Source: Actinospica sp035712985
GTDB taxonomy: Bacteria > Actinomycetota > Actinomycetes > Streptomycetales > Catenulisporaceae
Assembly (NCBI GenBank): GCA_035712985.1
Contig: DASTAE010000209.1
Coordinates: forward strand, 1 to 14,165
DNA: 14,165 bases
Direction of reading: 5' to 3'
Made by a program: the position numbers and the translations under genes. The notes beneath the pieces were generated by a model. It saw only the letters and a program-made list of their open reading frames with translations. It was not told the DNA's origin and ran no database searches. This document shows positions 1 to 7,093 of this stretch, piece by piece. Position 1 is the stretch's first letter. Each line of letters opens with the position of its first letter.

Positions 1-1
1 G

Positions 2-1411
2 CTCTGGTTCAACGACGACGACATCCTGAAGGTCTTCAAGACCGTGGTGCCGTCCTTCAACGCGAAGTACCCGCAGGTCAAGCTGAACCTGGTCGGCGTG
101 GACGTGAGCACGAAGCTGGCGCCGACGCTGATCAGCGGCACCGGCGTGCCGGACGGCTCCTTCGCCGCCGACGGCGCGGTGGGCGCACAGGCCAACGAGC
201 TCTACGACCTGAGCAGCCTGATGAAGCCGCACCTCGCGGACACCGTGCAGTACAAGCTCGACGTGAACACCGTGAACGGCAAGCTGGTCGGCATCCCGTG
301 GGACACCGACCCCGGCCTGTTCTTCTACCGCGAGGACATCCTCTCGGCCGCGGGCGTGAACCCGGCGCAGCTCACCTCGTACGAAGCGCTGCTGGACGCG
401 GCCCGGGCGGTCAAGGGCAAGAACCCGAACGCCCAGCCGATCCCGCTGGAGCAGGACCCCGGCCTCGGCATGCAGTGGCTGATGATGCTGGTCAGCCAGC
501 AGCAGGGTTCCGGTCTCACCGATGCGAACGGCAAGCTGACGATCGACACGGACGCCTACCGCAATGCCCTGACCTGGATCAAGACGATCGTGGACGAGGG
601 CCTGGGCGCGCGCTGCAAGTTCGCCAGCACCGCGCAGATCGCGCTGGCCGACAACGGGACGATCAGCATCGTGCCGTGGGCGATCTGGTTCAACTTCCTG
701 GTGCAGACCTCGCTGCCGAAGAGCTCGGGGAAGTGGCGGGTCCAGCAGCTGCCCACCTGGAAGAGCGGCGGCGCCACCTCCGGCGTGATGGGCGGCAGCT
801 CCTTCATCATCCCGCAGAAGGCCGCGCGGCCGCAGCTCGCCTGGCTGTTCTACGAGCACGCGCTCTACAGCGAAGAGGGCGTCACGCAGGTCTTCGGCGA
901 GAACACCGTCTACCCGCCGCGGCCGCGCGGCTGGCCGCCGGGACCGCGCTGCGCACCGCCGTCGCGACCCCGACGACGCACGCGGGGCGGCACGGCGCGG
1001 TCCCCGCCGTCGCCGCGGCCGCGACCCTGCAGCGCGAGACCGGCGAGGCCGCGCTCTTCCTCGCCAATCGCGGAGCCGGCCCGACCGAGGTCACGATCGA
1101 CCACCGGGCCCTCGGCCCCTGCACGCTGCTCGCCGCCCGCACCCTGGCCGCCGACGGTGCCGACCGCGCCTACGGGGAGCTCGTCCCGCTCAAGGAGGCG
1201 GACACGCGGGACTGCATCACGACAGCCGTGCTGCCCGCCGAATCGTGGACCGCGCTCGAGCTGGAGGTCGGCGGGACCTGGTGAGAGGCGGGGTTACGGC
1301 AAGCGGGACTTCTTGCGCTGCTCGGGCGAGGTACCCGAGCCCGGCTCGATGGCGACCCGCTTGCGGTTGTGCGGACTCGCGAAGACGGTGACCGTCGAAC
1401 CCTCCTTGTAG
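2..1411 (+). CDS. Sugar ABC transporter substrate-binding protein, 5'-partial and 3'-disrupted
   Basis: Family 1 extracellular solute-binding protein that delivers a sugar or oligosaccharide to a CUT1-type ABC importer at the outer face of the membrane. The frame is open from base 2, so the true start, signal peptide and lipobox lie outside the window. The visible part is typical of the family: PSFNAKYPQVKL near the N-terminal lobe, GIPWDTDPGLFFYRED (about 295-340), a SYEALLDAARAVK helix, and the late region GGSSFIIPQKAARPQLAWLF, which matches the usual position before the C-terminal helices. Homology ends around base 919 (TVYPP). The frame then stays open to 1411 but encodes Arg/Pro-rich sequence with no family character and runs into the opposite-strand gene. 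About 100 or more residues of a normal binding protein are missing. The sugar specificity cannot be read; the downstream GH51 remnant suggests arabinosides. The gene is very probably non-functional as it stands. Confidence 0.8.
   Translation, partial: LWFNDDDILKVFKTVVPSFNAKYPQVKLNLVGVDVSTKLAPTLISGTGVPDGSFAADGAVGAQANELYDLSSLMKPHLADTVQYKLDVNTVNGKLVGIPWDTDPGLFFYREDILSAAGVNPAQLTSYEALLDAARAVKGKNPNAQPIPLEQDPGLGMQWLMMLVSQQQGSGLTDANGKLTIDTDAYRNALTWIKTIVDEGLGARCKFASTAQIALADNGTISIVPWAIWFNFLVQTSLPKSSGKWRVQQLPTWKSGGATSGVMGGSSFIIPQKAARPQLAWLFYEHALYSEEGVTQVFGENTVYPPRPRGWPPGPRCAPPSRPRRRTRGGTARSPPSPRPRPCSARPARPRSSSPIAEPARPRSRSTTGPSAPARCSPPAPWPPTVPTAPTGSSSRSRRRTRGTASRQPCCPPNRGPRSSWRSAGPGERRGYGKRDFLRCSGEVPEPGSMATRLRLCGLAKTVTVEPSL
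922..1284 (+). pseudogene. C-terminal fragment of a GH51 alpha-L-arabinofuranosidase
   Basis: Read in the frame ending with TGA at 1282-1284, this stretch encodes about 115 residues resembling the C-terminal beta-sandwich of GH51 arabinofuranosidases: LAAGTALRTAV, then a VPAVAAAATLQRETGEAALF strand pair, the LANRG turn, and a tail TAVLPAESWTALELEVGG like the family's usual LPPLSWNVIRL ending. The (beta/alpha)8 catalytic barrel with its two glutamates is absent, as is any start codon with a ribosome binding site. The fragment begins within a few bases of where the binding-protein homology stops, in a different frame. It is therefore the leftover 3' end of a gene whose body was lost by deletion, or an assembly join. 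It cannot have catalytic activity. The family assignment is from sequence pattern only. Confidence 0.65.
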
Positions 1412-1800
1412 CCGCCGGCGCCGACGCGCACGCTCGTCCGATAGACGTCGCGGCCGGGCAGGCTGACGTCGAGCACGTATTCGAAGACGCTCGGCGTCTG
1501 CCATCCGAACCCTTGGGTCTGGATCGCCGTGTCAGCGAAATCCCGCTTGAGCACGACGGCGGTTCCGCGTACGCCGCGGCGCTGCAGGCGTCGGTCGCCT
1601 TTCTTCACCACGACCATGCTCAGGTACGTCGCGTAGCCGAAGGGACCCCACCACAGGAGCACGTCGAGAGCGACCATCCCCACCCGCACGGCCATCGGGA
1701 GCGTGTGATCGTTCAAGGCCGCACCGGCGACAAATATGCCCAACACGCTCATGACGATGAACACGGCCCAGCACACCGCCGATATTCTCGCTACGGTCAC
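1294..1800 (-). CDS. Small two-helix membrane protein with cytoplasmic beta domain (DUF3592-like)
   Basis: Unknown function. The N-terminus holds two hydrophobic segments, about residues 4-28 (SAVCWAVFIVMSVLGIFVAG) and 40-64 (GMVALDVLLWWGPFGYATYL), so the protein is probably an integral membrane protein. A positively charged stretch (KKGDRRLQRRG) follows, then a soluble domain of the form GVRGTAVVLK...YVLDVSLPGRDVYRTSVRV, which resembles DUF3592-type beta-barrel domains, and a basic tail. I chose the GTG at 1800 because GAGAGG lies 8 bases upstream; a TTG two codons earlier (1806) is only 2 bases from that site. This gives 168 residues. It lies downstream of the GH95-like gene on the same strand, but a strong hairpin between them suggests separate transcription. 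Confidence 0.75.
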   Translation of the reverse strand: MTVARISAVCWAVFIVMSVLGIFVAGAALNDHTLPMAVRVGMVALDVLLWWGPFGYATYLSMVVVKKGDRRLQRRGVRGTAVVLKRDFADTAIQTQGFGWQTPSVFEYVLDVSLPGRDVYRTSVRVGAGGYKEGSTVTVFASPHNRKRVAIEPGSGTSPEQRKKSRLP

Positions 1801-1864
1801 GATCAACGCCTCTCAGTCTCCATTGCTGGTGAGCCCATTGTTTCGAGGCCGCGAGCGGGTGGAG

Positions 1865-1881
1865 TGAGTAGCGCGTACTCA
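1865..1881. promoter_or_regulatory. Dyad TGAGTA-N5-TACTCA, possible operator
   Basis: A perfect 6-bp inverted repeat with a 5-bp spacer (GCGCG). It lies 65-81 bp upstream of the start of the minus-strand membrane-protein gene and just beyond the terminator hairpin of the preceding gene. Its place in a short promoter region fits an operator for a dimeric repressor, but there is no second copy in the window to support this. Confidence 0.3.
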
Positions 1882-1888
1882 GTTCGGG

Positions 1889-1921
1889 GCACGCGCGCGC
1901 CCGGGCCGGGCGCGCGCGTGC
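1889..1921 (-). terminator. Strong GC hairpin terminator after the GH95-like gene
   Basis: A perfect 15-bp stem (1889-1903 pairs with 1907-1921) closed by a 3-base loop, GGC at 1904-1906. It starts 12 bases after the TAG stop of the minus-strand glycosidase gene. There is no T-tract, as is common for actinomycete terminators. The stem is mostly alternating CG, so it could also be a polymerase or sequencing stall point. Confidence 0.7.
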
Positions 1922-1932
1922 ACATCAGGTCG

Positions 1933-4731
1933 CTAGGGCAGCTTCCACTGCTGGTTGGCGGCGTCGCTGCAGGTGTAGAGGATCAGCTGGGTGCCGGACC
2001 CTCCGGCCCCGGCGTCGTCGAGGCACATGCCGGACTTGGGATTGACGAGTTCTCCGTTGGATTGCGCCTGCCAGAGTTGGTTGGCGGAGGCGCTGCACGT
2101 GTAGAGCTCGATCTTCGTGCCATTGGTGTACGCGGCACCGGTGATGTCCATGCACTTGCCCTCGGTGCGCAAGGTTCCGTCGGATTCGACGGTCCACTGC
2201 TGGTTGGCGGAGCCGGAGCAGGTGTAGACGATGATCGGGTTGCCGTTGGCGGTGCTCGCGCTGGAGTCGTCCACGCACAGGCCGTGATAGCCGGTGATCT
2301 CGCCGGTCGCACCGTCGAGGCCGATCTGGACACCGCCGAGGTGGCCGGCGGTGGTGGCCGGGGTGCCGGTGACGGCGGCGAAGGTCATGCCGGAGACAGG
2401 TGCCGCGACCTGCTGGATCAGGTAGGAGTGTCCTGAGGTCGCGGGGATGGTGAACTGGCTGGCAGTCGTCGGGGAAACGATGACGGTGGACTCGTTGCCA
2501 CCGTCGACGACCTCGACGGACTTGCCGGGCCACGGGTTGCGGACCGTCAGGGTACTGCTGGACCCCGCGTTGATGCCGACGGTGCCGATCACCCCGCCGT
2601 GCACCTGGACCGAGACCGTGTCGTCGCCCTGGATGTAGTGGGTGCCGTCTGCGTCCCAGCCCGACGGCAGCGCGGGGTCGATGCGCAGGATGCCGTCGTA
2701 GTCCTGGACGAGCGATTCGTTGATCGCGAGGGCCACGTTGGCGGACTGCTCGATGTACGGCTCGTCGCCGGTGCCCCAGTCGGCCATGCCGTCGATGTAC
2801 TTCTGGTACTTCTCGGTGATCGCGGTCAGGTCAGAGGCGACCTGCGCGGGAAGCTGAAGGCGCGCGGCGTCGACCGCGTCGAAGCTCCAGTCCTCGGAGA
2901 TGACGTTGACCCGGTCGGTGTACGTGCGCTGGGCGAGCGCGAACAGGGAAGAGGTGTCGCCGATCAGGTTGTAGGGCCAGACGGCCTCGAGGTCGTCGTT
3001 CTCCGAGTTGTGCACGGTCGCGGTCGGCTGCGAGGACTGGCCGAGCACGTCGGTGCCGCCCGCGTCCGAGGAGGCGGTCAGCAGCTGGGAGTGGGTGGCG
3101 GCGTCGGTGCGCGGATAGTCCGGGATCTGGGTCTCGGCCGTCTGCAACTGGGAGACGAGGCTCGCATCGGTCCCGAGAACGTTGGCGGCGGCGACCGTGG
3201 CCGGGAACAGCGCCTTCATCGCGTCGATCAGGTTGACCGGGTCCTGGACGTCCCACTGGTTCTCGTGCGCGTTCGCGACCGCGTGCCGCAGCCCGTCGCT
3301 GCCCACGGTGGTGTAAGCGAGCAGGAACTCCGACTCCTGCTGCATCAGCGGATAGTTGGTCTGCAGGAACGTCTTGTCGCCGGTATCCAGGTACTGCTGC
3401 CAGACCCACAGTCCGATCTCAGCACCCGTGGACACCGTCTCGCCGTTCCACGTCGTCACACTCTGATCGCACGACGGATCGCTGAACGGGCTCGAATCGT
3501 TCTGGAAGCCGTTGCCGTTGAACCGCATCGTCTCCGGCACGCAGATGCCGGAGCGGCCGCCCATGTACGTCTTCGTCCATGCCTCGATGTTGGTGAGGTT
3601 CGAGGTGTACAGGTTGAACACCGGCGCGTCGAGCGCCGACGCACCGGCGCCGAGGTTCGCCCCGATCTGCCCGCGCAGGTTCCAGAACCAGTACCCGGCC
3701 GGATACCAGTCCTGATGGTCCTGATCCCAGTTGAACAGGTCCGCGAGCCCGGCCTGCGAGCCGGGCAGCGAGCCGCGCGATTCGGCCGCCTCCGCGTAGT
3801 AATACAGAGTCCTGAGCTTCTCCATGTAGTTCGCGGTGCCGTCCGACGACGACAGCTTCACCAGGCCGAGGTGCGCCCAGTAGTTGTGCCACCAGGCCAG
3901 ATGCGCCGCCTCCAACGTGGCCGAGCTCACCGTCGCATCCGTCCCGAGCAGCGCGGACGCCGTCGTCGCCGCATTGCCTCCGGCCCAGTGCGGGGCGCCG
4001 ACGACGACGCGGAAGCTGCCATCGCTGTTCGGATTGAACGTCACCTTCACGGTCTCGGAGTCGACCACCGACGCGCTGACGTTCGTGCCGCCCGCCGTCA
4101 ACGCGGCCAGCGAACCGAACGTCCCGCCCGAGCCGGTGGTCGCGTGGTTGTCGACCCAGGTCTCAGCGAGCGTTGCGATCTGGCCCGAGGTCGCCGCGGT
4201 CGGGGTGCGGCCGGACCAGAGGTTGACCGTCGCGGTCTCAGTGGCCGTAGGGCTCGCGCCGGTCACGTCCACGACCAACTCGTCCTTGTTCGCCGGCACG
4301 TAGATCGTCGCCGTCATCCCGCCACCGGACTCGACGAGGGTCCCGTCATACGGATCGAGCACGCCGTGGAAGTTCGCCGCGCTCGTGATCGTCGACAACC
4401 CCGGGATCTCCAGCCAACCCGGCGACTTGCGCCCGGGCAGCGTGTCGGCACGGTTGAGCTGAGCGGTGAAGCCGTTCGCCGCCCACACCGCCGCCCCCAA
4501 CGTGCCGTTGCCCAGCCCCACCGACTCCTTCGGAGTCGGATTCGCGTTTCCCAGGACGACATCCGCCTCGCGAACGAGGTCCGCCGTATCGACGGAGAAC
4601 GCACCGTTGGACCACGCCGTGGTCGAACCGGCGGCCGAGGCCACCGTCGCGGTGGCGCCCTGCAGCACCGCGATCGGCGCGCACAGGGCGAGGGCGAGCG
4701 CGACACGGCTCACCGGGATGGGTACACGCAT
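1933..4731 (-). CDS. Secreted GH95-like (six-hairpin) glycosidase with C-terminal ricin-type lectin domain
   Basis: Probable extracellular glycoside hydrolase of the alpha-L-fucosidase (GH95)/DUF5703 type, acting on plant or microbial glycans. Order of parts in the 932-residue product: Sec signal peptide (about 1-34, VSRVALALALC core); an N-terminal beta-sandwich opening with VREADVVLGN and LGNGTLGAAVWA; a linker; an (alpha/alpha)6 barrel with YYYAEAAESRGSLPG, the aromatic stretch NWDQDHQDWYPAGYWFWNLR, and HENQW at residues 489-493 followed by DAMKALFPATVAAANVLG, which parallels the SPEN/LF segment of GH95; a C-terminal beta domain; and from about residue 817 a beta-trefoil with three repeats, each with Cys-x-D and QxW-type ends (NQQW, NQLW, NQQW). 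I chose the ATG at 4731 because GAAAGG lies 7 bases upstream; an ATG two codons earlier (4737) is only 1 base away. The substrate is uncertain: GH95 also contains galactosidases, and the catalytic residues cannot be assigned securely here. Confidence 0.75.
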   Translation of the reverse strand: MRVPIPVSRVALALALCAPIAVLQGATATVASAAGSTTAWSNGAFSVDTADLVREADVVLGNANPTPKESVGLGNGTLGAAVWAANGFTAQLNRADTLPGRKSPGWLEIPGLSTITSAANFHGVLDPYDGTLVESGGGMTATIYVPANKDELVVDVTGASPTATETATVNLWSGRTPTAATSGQIATLAETWVDNHATTGSGGTFGSLAALTAGGTNVSASVVDSETVKVTFNPNSDGSFRVVVGAPHWAGGNAATTASALLGTDATVSSATLEAAHLAWWHNYWAHLGLVKLSSSDGTANYMEKLRTLYYYAEAAESRGSLPGSQAGLADLFNWDQDHQDWYPAGYWFWNLRGQIGANLGAGASALDAPVFNLYTSNLTNIEAWTKTYMGGRSGICVPETMRFNGNGFQNDSSPFSDPSCDQSVTTWNGETVSTGAEIGLWVWQQYLDTGDKTFLQTNYPLMQQESEFLLAYTTVGSDGLRHAVANAHENQWDVQDPVNLIDAMKALFPATVAAANVLGTDASLVSQLQTAETQIPDYPRTDAATHSQLLTASSDAGGTDVLGQSSQPTATVHNSENDDLEAVWPYNLIGDTSSLFALAQRTYTDRVNVISEDWSFDAVDAARLQLPAQVASDLTAITEKYQKYIDGMADWGTGDEPYIEQSANVALAINESLVQDYDGILRIDPALPSGWDADGTHYIQGDDTVSVQVHGGVIGTVGINAGSSSTLTVRNPWPGKSVEVVDGGNESTVIVSPTTASQFTIPATSGHSYLIQQVAAPVSGMTFAAVTGTPATTAGHLGGVQIGLDGATGEITGYHGLCVDDSSASTANGNPIIVYTCSGSANQQWTVESDGTLRTEGKCMDITGAAYTNGTKIELYTCSASANQLWQAQSNGELVNPKSGMCLDDAGAGGSGTQLILYTCSDAANQQWKLP

Positions 4732-4890
4732 GCTCATGCCTTTCGGTTGCTTCGTTGCAGATCCGAGAACGAGACGAGCCAAAGATCCTATGATTGAGAC
4801 GGGTCGCCGGGGGCAGAGTCCGGCCACCTGCCAATGGAGCGTAAGAGCACTGCCAGGGGCCGTCAATACGTCCCATGAATCCTCGGCGGG

Positions 4891-4932
4891 CTACCGCGAC
4901 GCTACGTGCGCGCTACGCGACGCTGAGATGCT
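4891..4932 (+). promoter_or_regulatory. SARP-type promoter: three heptads at 11-bp period plus -10-like hexamer
   Basis: Heptads CTACCGC (4891), CTACGTG (4902) and CTACGCG (4913) are spaced exactly 11 bp apart with 4-bp spacers. A hexamer GATGCT (4927-4932) begins 14 bp after the start of the third heptad and keeps the A2 and T6 of a -10 box. SARP regulators bind direct heptads at an 11-bp period that replace the -35 region. The hexamer lies 38 bp upstream of the ATG at 4971. The same arrangement occurs before two other genes of this window. Confidence 0.5.
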
Positions 4933-4970
4933 CCTCTCACTTCCATCATCCACAGAGGGGCTCTATCTCC

Positions 4971-5465
4971 ATGAGCAGTTCCAGGACCTCCCGCACGGTG
5001 TCTCGGGTCGCCGGGTTGGCCGTCACCACCGCTCTCGCCGCGGCGGGGGTCTTCGTCGCGGGCAGCGCGCCGGCGCAGGCTTCGTCCGTGTGCAGCGGGA
5101 CGCAGGTGGATTCGGCTTCGATGACTGATATCCACGGCAGCGGCGCGGTCGGCGGGACGCTGTACCTGTACTACAACTCCTCGACCGGACGTAACTGCGC
5201 CTACGCCACCAACGCCACCGGTGCCCGGCACAGCATGATCGTCTGGGTCTCGCGGTGCGCGCCCGGCACCGGCCAGGAGTGGTACAACTGCCAGGACTCC
5301 GACAGCCTGACCCAGGGCTCCGACTACGACGCCGGGAACTACATCTCGTACGCCGGGCCGGTGAACACCCTCGGGAGCGCCGCGAAGGTGTGCGTCGAGG
5401 CCTACGGCGAGATCGACTACGGCAACGTCATCGCCACCGCCGACCTCGGCGGGCACTGCGGCTGA
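4971..5465 (+). CDS. Secreted spore-associated-protein-A-like single-domain protein
   Basis: A 164-residue exported protein of unknown biochemical role. A Sec signal peptide covers about residues 1-37, with SRTSRTVSR, a hydrophobic AGLAVTTALAAAGVFVAG core and APAQA before the likely cleavage site. The mature part has cysteines at 41, 76, 96, 107, 141 and 163. It carries the features shared with the domain repeats of the CHAP protein downstream: GGTLYLYYNSSTGRNCA, the SYAGPV motif and CVEAYG. Streptomyces proteins with this pattern are annotated as spore-associated protein A, so a spore-surface or cell-wall location is likely. I chose the ATG at 4971 because GAGGGG lies 10 bases upstream and the signal peptide starts there. 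An in-frame ATG at 4875 would put the promoter repeats inside the coding region. It is divergent from the GH95-like gene and followed by a hairpin terminator. Confidence 0.8.
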   Translation: MSSSRTSRTVSRVAGLAVTTALAAAGVFVAGSAPAQASSVCSGTQVDSASMTDIHGSGAVGGTLYLYYNSSTGRNCAYATNATGARHSMIVWVSRCAPGTGQEWYNCQDSDSLTQGSDYDAGNYISYAGPVNTLGSAAKVCVEAYGEIDYGNVIATADLGGHCG

Positions 5466-5485
5466 GCGAACCGCGTCGATGCGGG

Positions 5486-5513
5486 CGAGGGCCGAAGACG
5501 GGATCGGCCCTCG
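5486..5513 (+). terminator. Hairpin terminator after the single-domain SapA-like gene
   Basis: A perfect 10-bp stem, CGAGGGCCGA at 5486-5495 with TCGGCCCTCG at 5504-5513, and an 8-base loop. It lies 20 bases after the TGA stop and is followed by TGCTTC. It separates this gene from the HTH membrane protein gene downstream. Confidence 0.7.
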
Positions 5514-5560
5514 TGCTTCACTGTGACAAACCTTTGATCGACATCCGAGCGCGGCATTGG

Positions 5561-5568
5561 TGTAGAGT
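5561..5568 (+). promoter_or_regulatory. Possible extended -10 promoter of the HTH membrane protein gene
   Basis: TGTAGAGT contains a TAGAGT hexamer (TAnnnT form) preceded by TG, as in extended -10 promoters. It lies 66 bp upstream of the ATG at 5635. There is no well-spaced -35 box: TTGATC at 5534 is 23 bp away, which is too far for a normal spacer. The CTAC heptads seen at the neighbouring promoters are absent here. Confidence 0.3.
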
Positions 5569-5634
5569 CTCCGCGCGCGCACGGGGCGAGACGCTGAGTC
5601 ATCGGCGTATACAGAGGTCTGTTCAGGGGGAGAC

Positions 5635-6936
5635 ATGGCCCGCACGGCTCGTCCGGTCAATCCGGGGGACGGTCCGATCCAGGCGTTCGCCTTCGATCTT
5701 CGCGCGGTGCGTGAGGCGGCGGGCAATCCGACGTACCGTTCGCTGGCCAAGACCGCCGGCTTCAGCGCCACCACCCTCAGCGACGCCGCAGGCGGGGTCA
5801 GGCTGCCCAGTCTCGAGGTGACGCTCGCGTACGTGGGCGCCTGCGGCGCCGAGACCGCGCCCTGGCGGCAACGCTGGCAAGCGGTCAACCGGGAACTGGC
5901 GACCCGGCGCCCCGGCGGCGCCCAAGAAGAAGGCGCCGAAGAGGGCGACGTCGGGGTCGCCGGCGAGGACGCGCGCCCGAGTGGGAACCCTCCCGAGATC
6001 CCCATTGCGCCTGCGGATCCCCGACCTCCCGCGGACGCGTCGCCCGCGGAATCCGCGCCCGCACCCGCGTCCGGCGAACCCGCCACAGGTGTCCGTTCCG
6101 CCAAGCGGGTGTCACGCTTCAAGATCGCGGCCCTCGCCCTCGTGGCACTCGCCGTGGCCTTCGCATTCGGGTTCCTCGCTCTTCGTCCCACGGCCGTCAC
6201 GGCGGCCTCGCCCTCCGCGCGTGCGACGCCGACCGAGCAGTGCCCGGCCACGTCGCCGCCGCCCGCGGGCGGCTTCCTCGGCGAGACCTACGGGCCCGGC
6301 GCGAATGTGCGCTCGGGCGCGAGCCTGTCCGCCGACGTCCGCGAGCGGATCCCCTCGGGCTGCACGTTGCGGTTCTCCGGCTACTGCCTGGGCGACGTGG
6401 TCAAGGACACCACCGCCGACACGCCCGATCTCCGCTGGTTCATCCTGCCCGGCGAGGGTGTGGTGGCGTCCGCCATCGTGCACGGTAATCCGCCCGCCGG
6501 GCAGCCGCCGCGTCAATGCCCTGACAGTGTTCCCGGCCCGAGCTCGATCACGCTGGCCGTCTCGGCCGCCGATTCCGGCGACGGGGTCGTCGGGCTGCGC
6601 GCCGCCGGCGGCAATCTGTGGATCGTCGGTTTCGCCGCCTACTACCCGACCGGCCCCGGAGACGGCGGCCCGAGCGCCTGGCACCAGCTCGCACTGACGG
6701 AGTCGGCGGGCGGATCCTTCGCCGCGTCACTGCGGATCCCGTCCGCGGCGGACACGCCGCCGCCCGACATCCCGGTCGTCGCCGTCGCGTGCCTCGGCGG
6801 CGACGGCCCCACCGGCGTCGTGGCCACCGGCTCCCTGCCGGCCGGCCGGCCCTCGGCGTTGCGCCCCCAGGCGCTCGACGACGCGATGCTGGCCGCGGCC
6901 GAGCAGGCCGCGTGCCAGTATCCGGCCGGGGCCTGA
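5635..6936 (+). CDS. Membrane-anchored XRE-type HTH protein with extracellular SH3-like domain
   Basis: A 433-residue protein that could link an outside signal to DNA binding. Residues about 19-85 form an N-terminal HTH region of the actinomycete type (DLRAVREAAGNPTYRSLAKT, then GFSATTLSDAAGG, ending in APWRQRW). A Pro/Ala/Glu-rich linker (90-155) follows, then a basic stop-transfer segment RSAKRVSRFK and one membrane helix at about 164-183. The part beyond the helix holds a bacterial SH3-like stretch (214-285: TYGPGANVRSGASLSADV, SGCTLRFSGYC, LRWFILPGEG), a fold that often binds cell-wall peptides or glycans, and a C-terminal region (300-433) that I do not recognise. The start is firm: GGGGGAG lies 4 bases before the ATG. 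Its place just upstream of a peptidoglycan hydrolase gene suggests a cell-wall sensor, which is inference. Such HTH domains can also have lost DNA binding. Confidence 0.7.
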   Translation: MARTARPVNPGDGPIQAFAFDLRAVREAAGNPTYRSLAKTAGFSATTLSDAAGGVRLPSLEVTLAYVGACGAETAPWRQRWQAVNRELATRRPGGAQEEGAEEGDVGVAGEDARPSGNPPEIPIAPADPRPPADASPAESAPAPASGEPATGVRSAKRVSRFKIAALALVALAVAFAFGFLALRPTAVTAASPSARATPTEQCPATSPPPAGGFLGETYGPGANVRSGASLSADVRERIPSGCTLRFSGYCLGDVVKDTTADTPDLRWFILPGEGVVASAIVHGNPPAGQPPRQCPDSVPGPSSITLAVSAADSGDGVVGLRAAGGNLWIVGFAAYYPTGPGDGGPSAWHQLALTESAGGSFAASLRIPSAADTPPPDIPVVAVACLGGDGPTGVVATGSLPAGRPSALRPQALDDAMLAAAEQAACQYPAGA

Positions 6937-6988
6937 CACTCCTGCCGCATCGCAGCCGTTCTCCGTGTTCTCCGGTACATCGCGCGCG

Positions 6989-7030
6989 CTATGCGTCGGC
7001 TACTCGAGCGCTACCGCCGATCCGCACAAT
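6989..7030 (+). promoter_or_regulatory. SARP-type promoter of the CHAP gene: three heptads at 11-bp period
   Basis: Heptads CTATGCG (6989), CTACTCG (7000) and CTACCGC (7011) are exactly 11 bp apart. CACAAT (7025-7030) begins 14 bp after the start of the third and matches 4 of 6 bases of TATAAT. A weaker fourth unit, CATCGCG, sits at 6978, again 11 bp upstream. The hexamer lies 63 bp before the GTG start at 7094. This is the clearest of the three such promoters in the window. Confidence 0.55.
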
Positions 7031-7093
7031 TCGCCGCAGGCCACTGATTCGTGGCCGGTCCGCGAGGACCGTTCCCGTAGCACAGGGAGAACA

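Noticed and set aside
1863..1885. Two CTGAGTA/CTACTCA units at 11-bp spacing on the minus strand before the membrane-protein gene
   Set aside because: The two units are halves of the dyad at 1865-1881; a third unit and -10 hexamer are lacking.
2599..4797. Long plus-strand open frame of 732 codons opposite the GH95-like gene
   Set aside because: It is an antisense shadow: Arg/Gly/Val-rich with no domain pattern, while the minus strand encodes recognisable signal, catalytic and ricin regions.
4875..4970. In-frame upstream ATG at 4875 as start of the SapA-like gene
   Set aside because: It would place the promoter repeats inside the gene and put 32 non-signal residues before a clear signal peptide; GAGGGG lies before the ATG at 4971.
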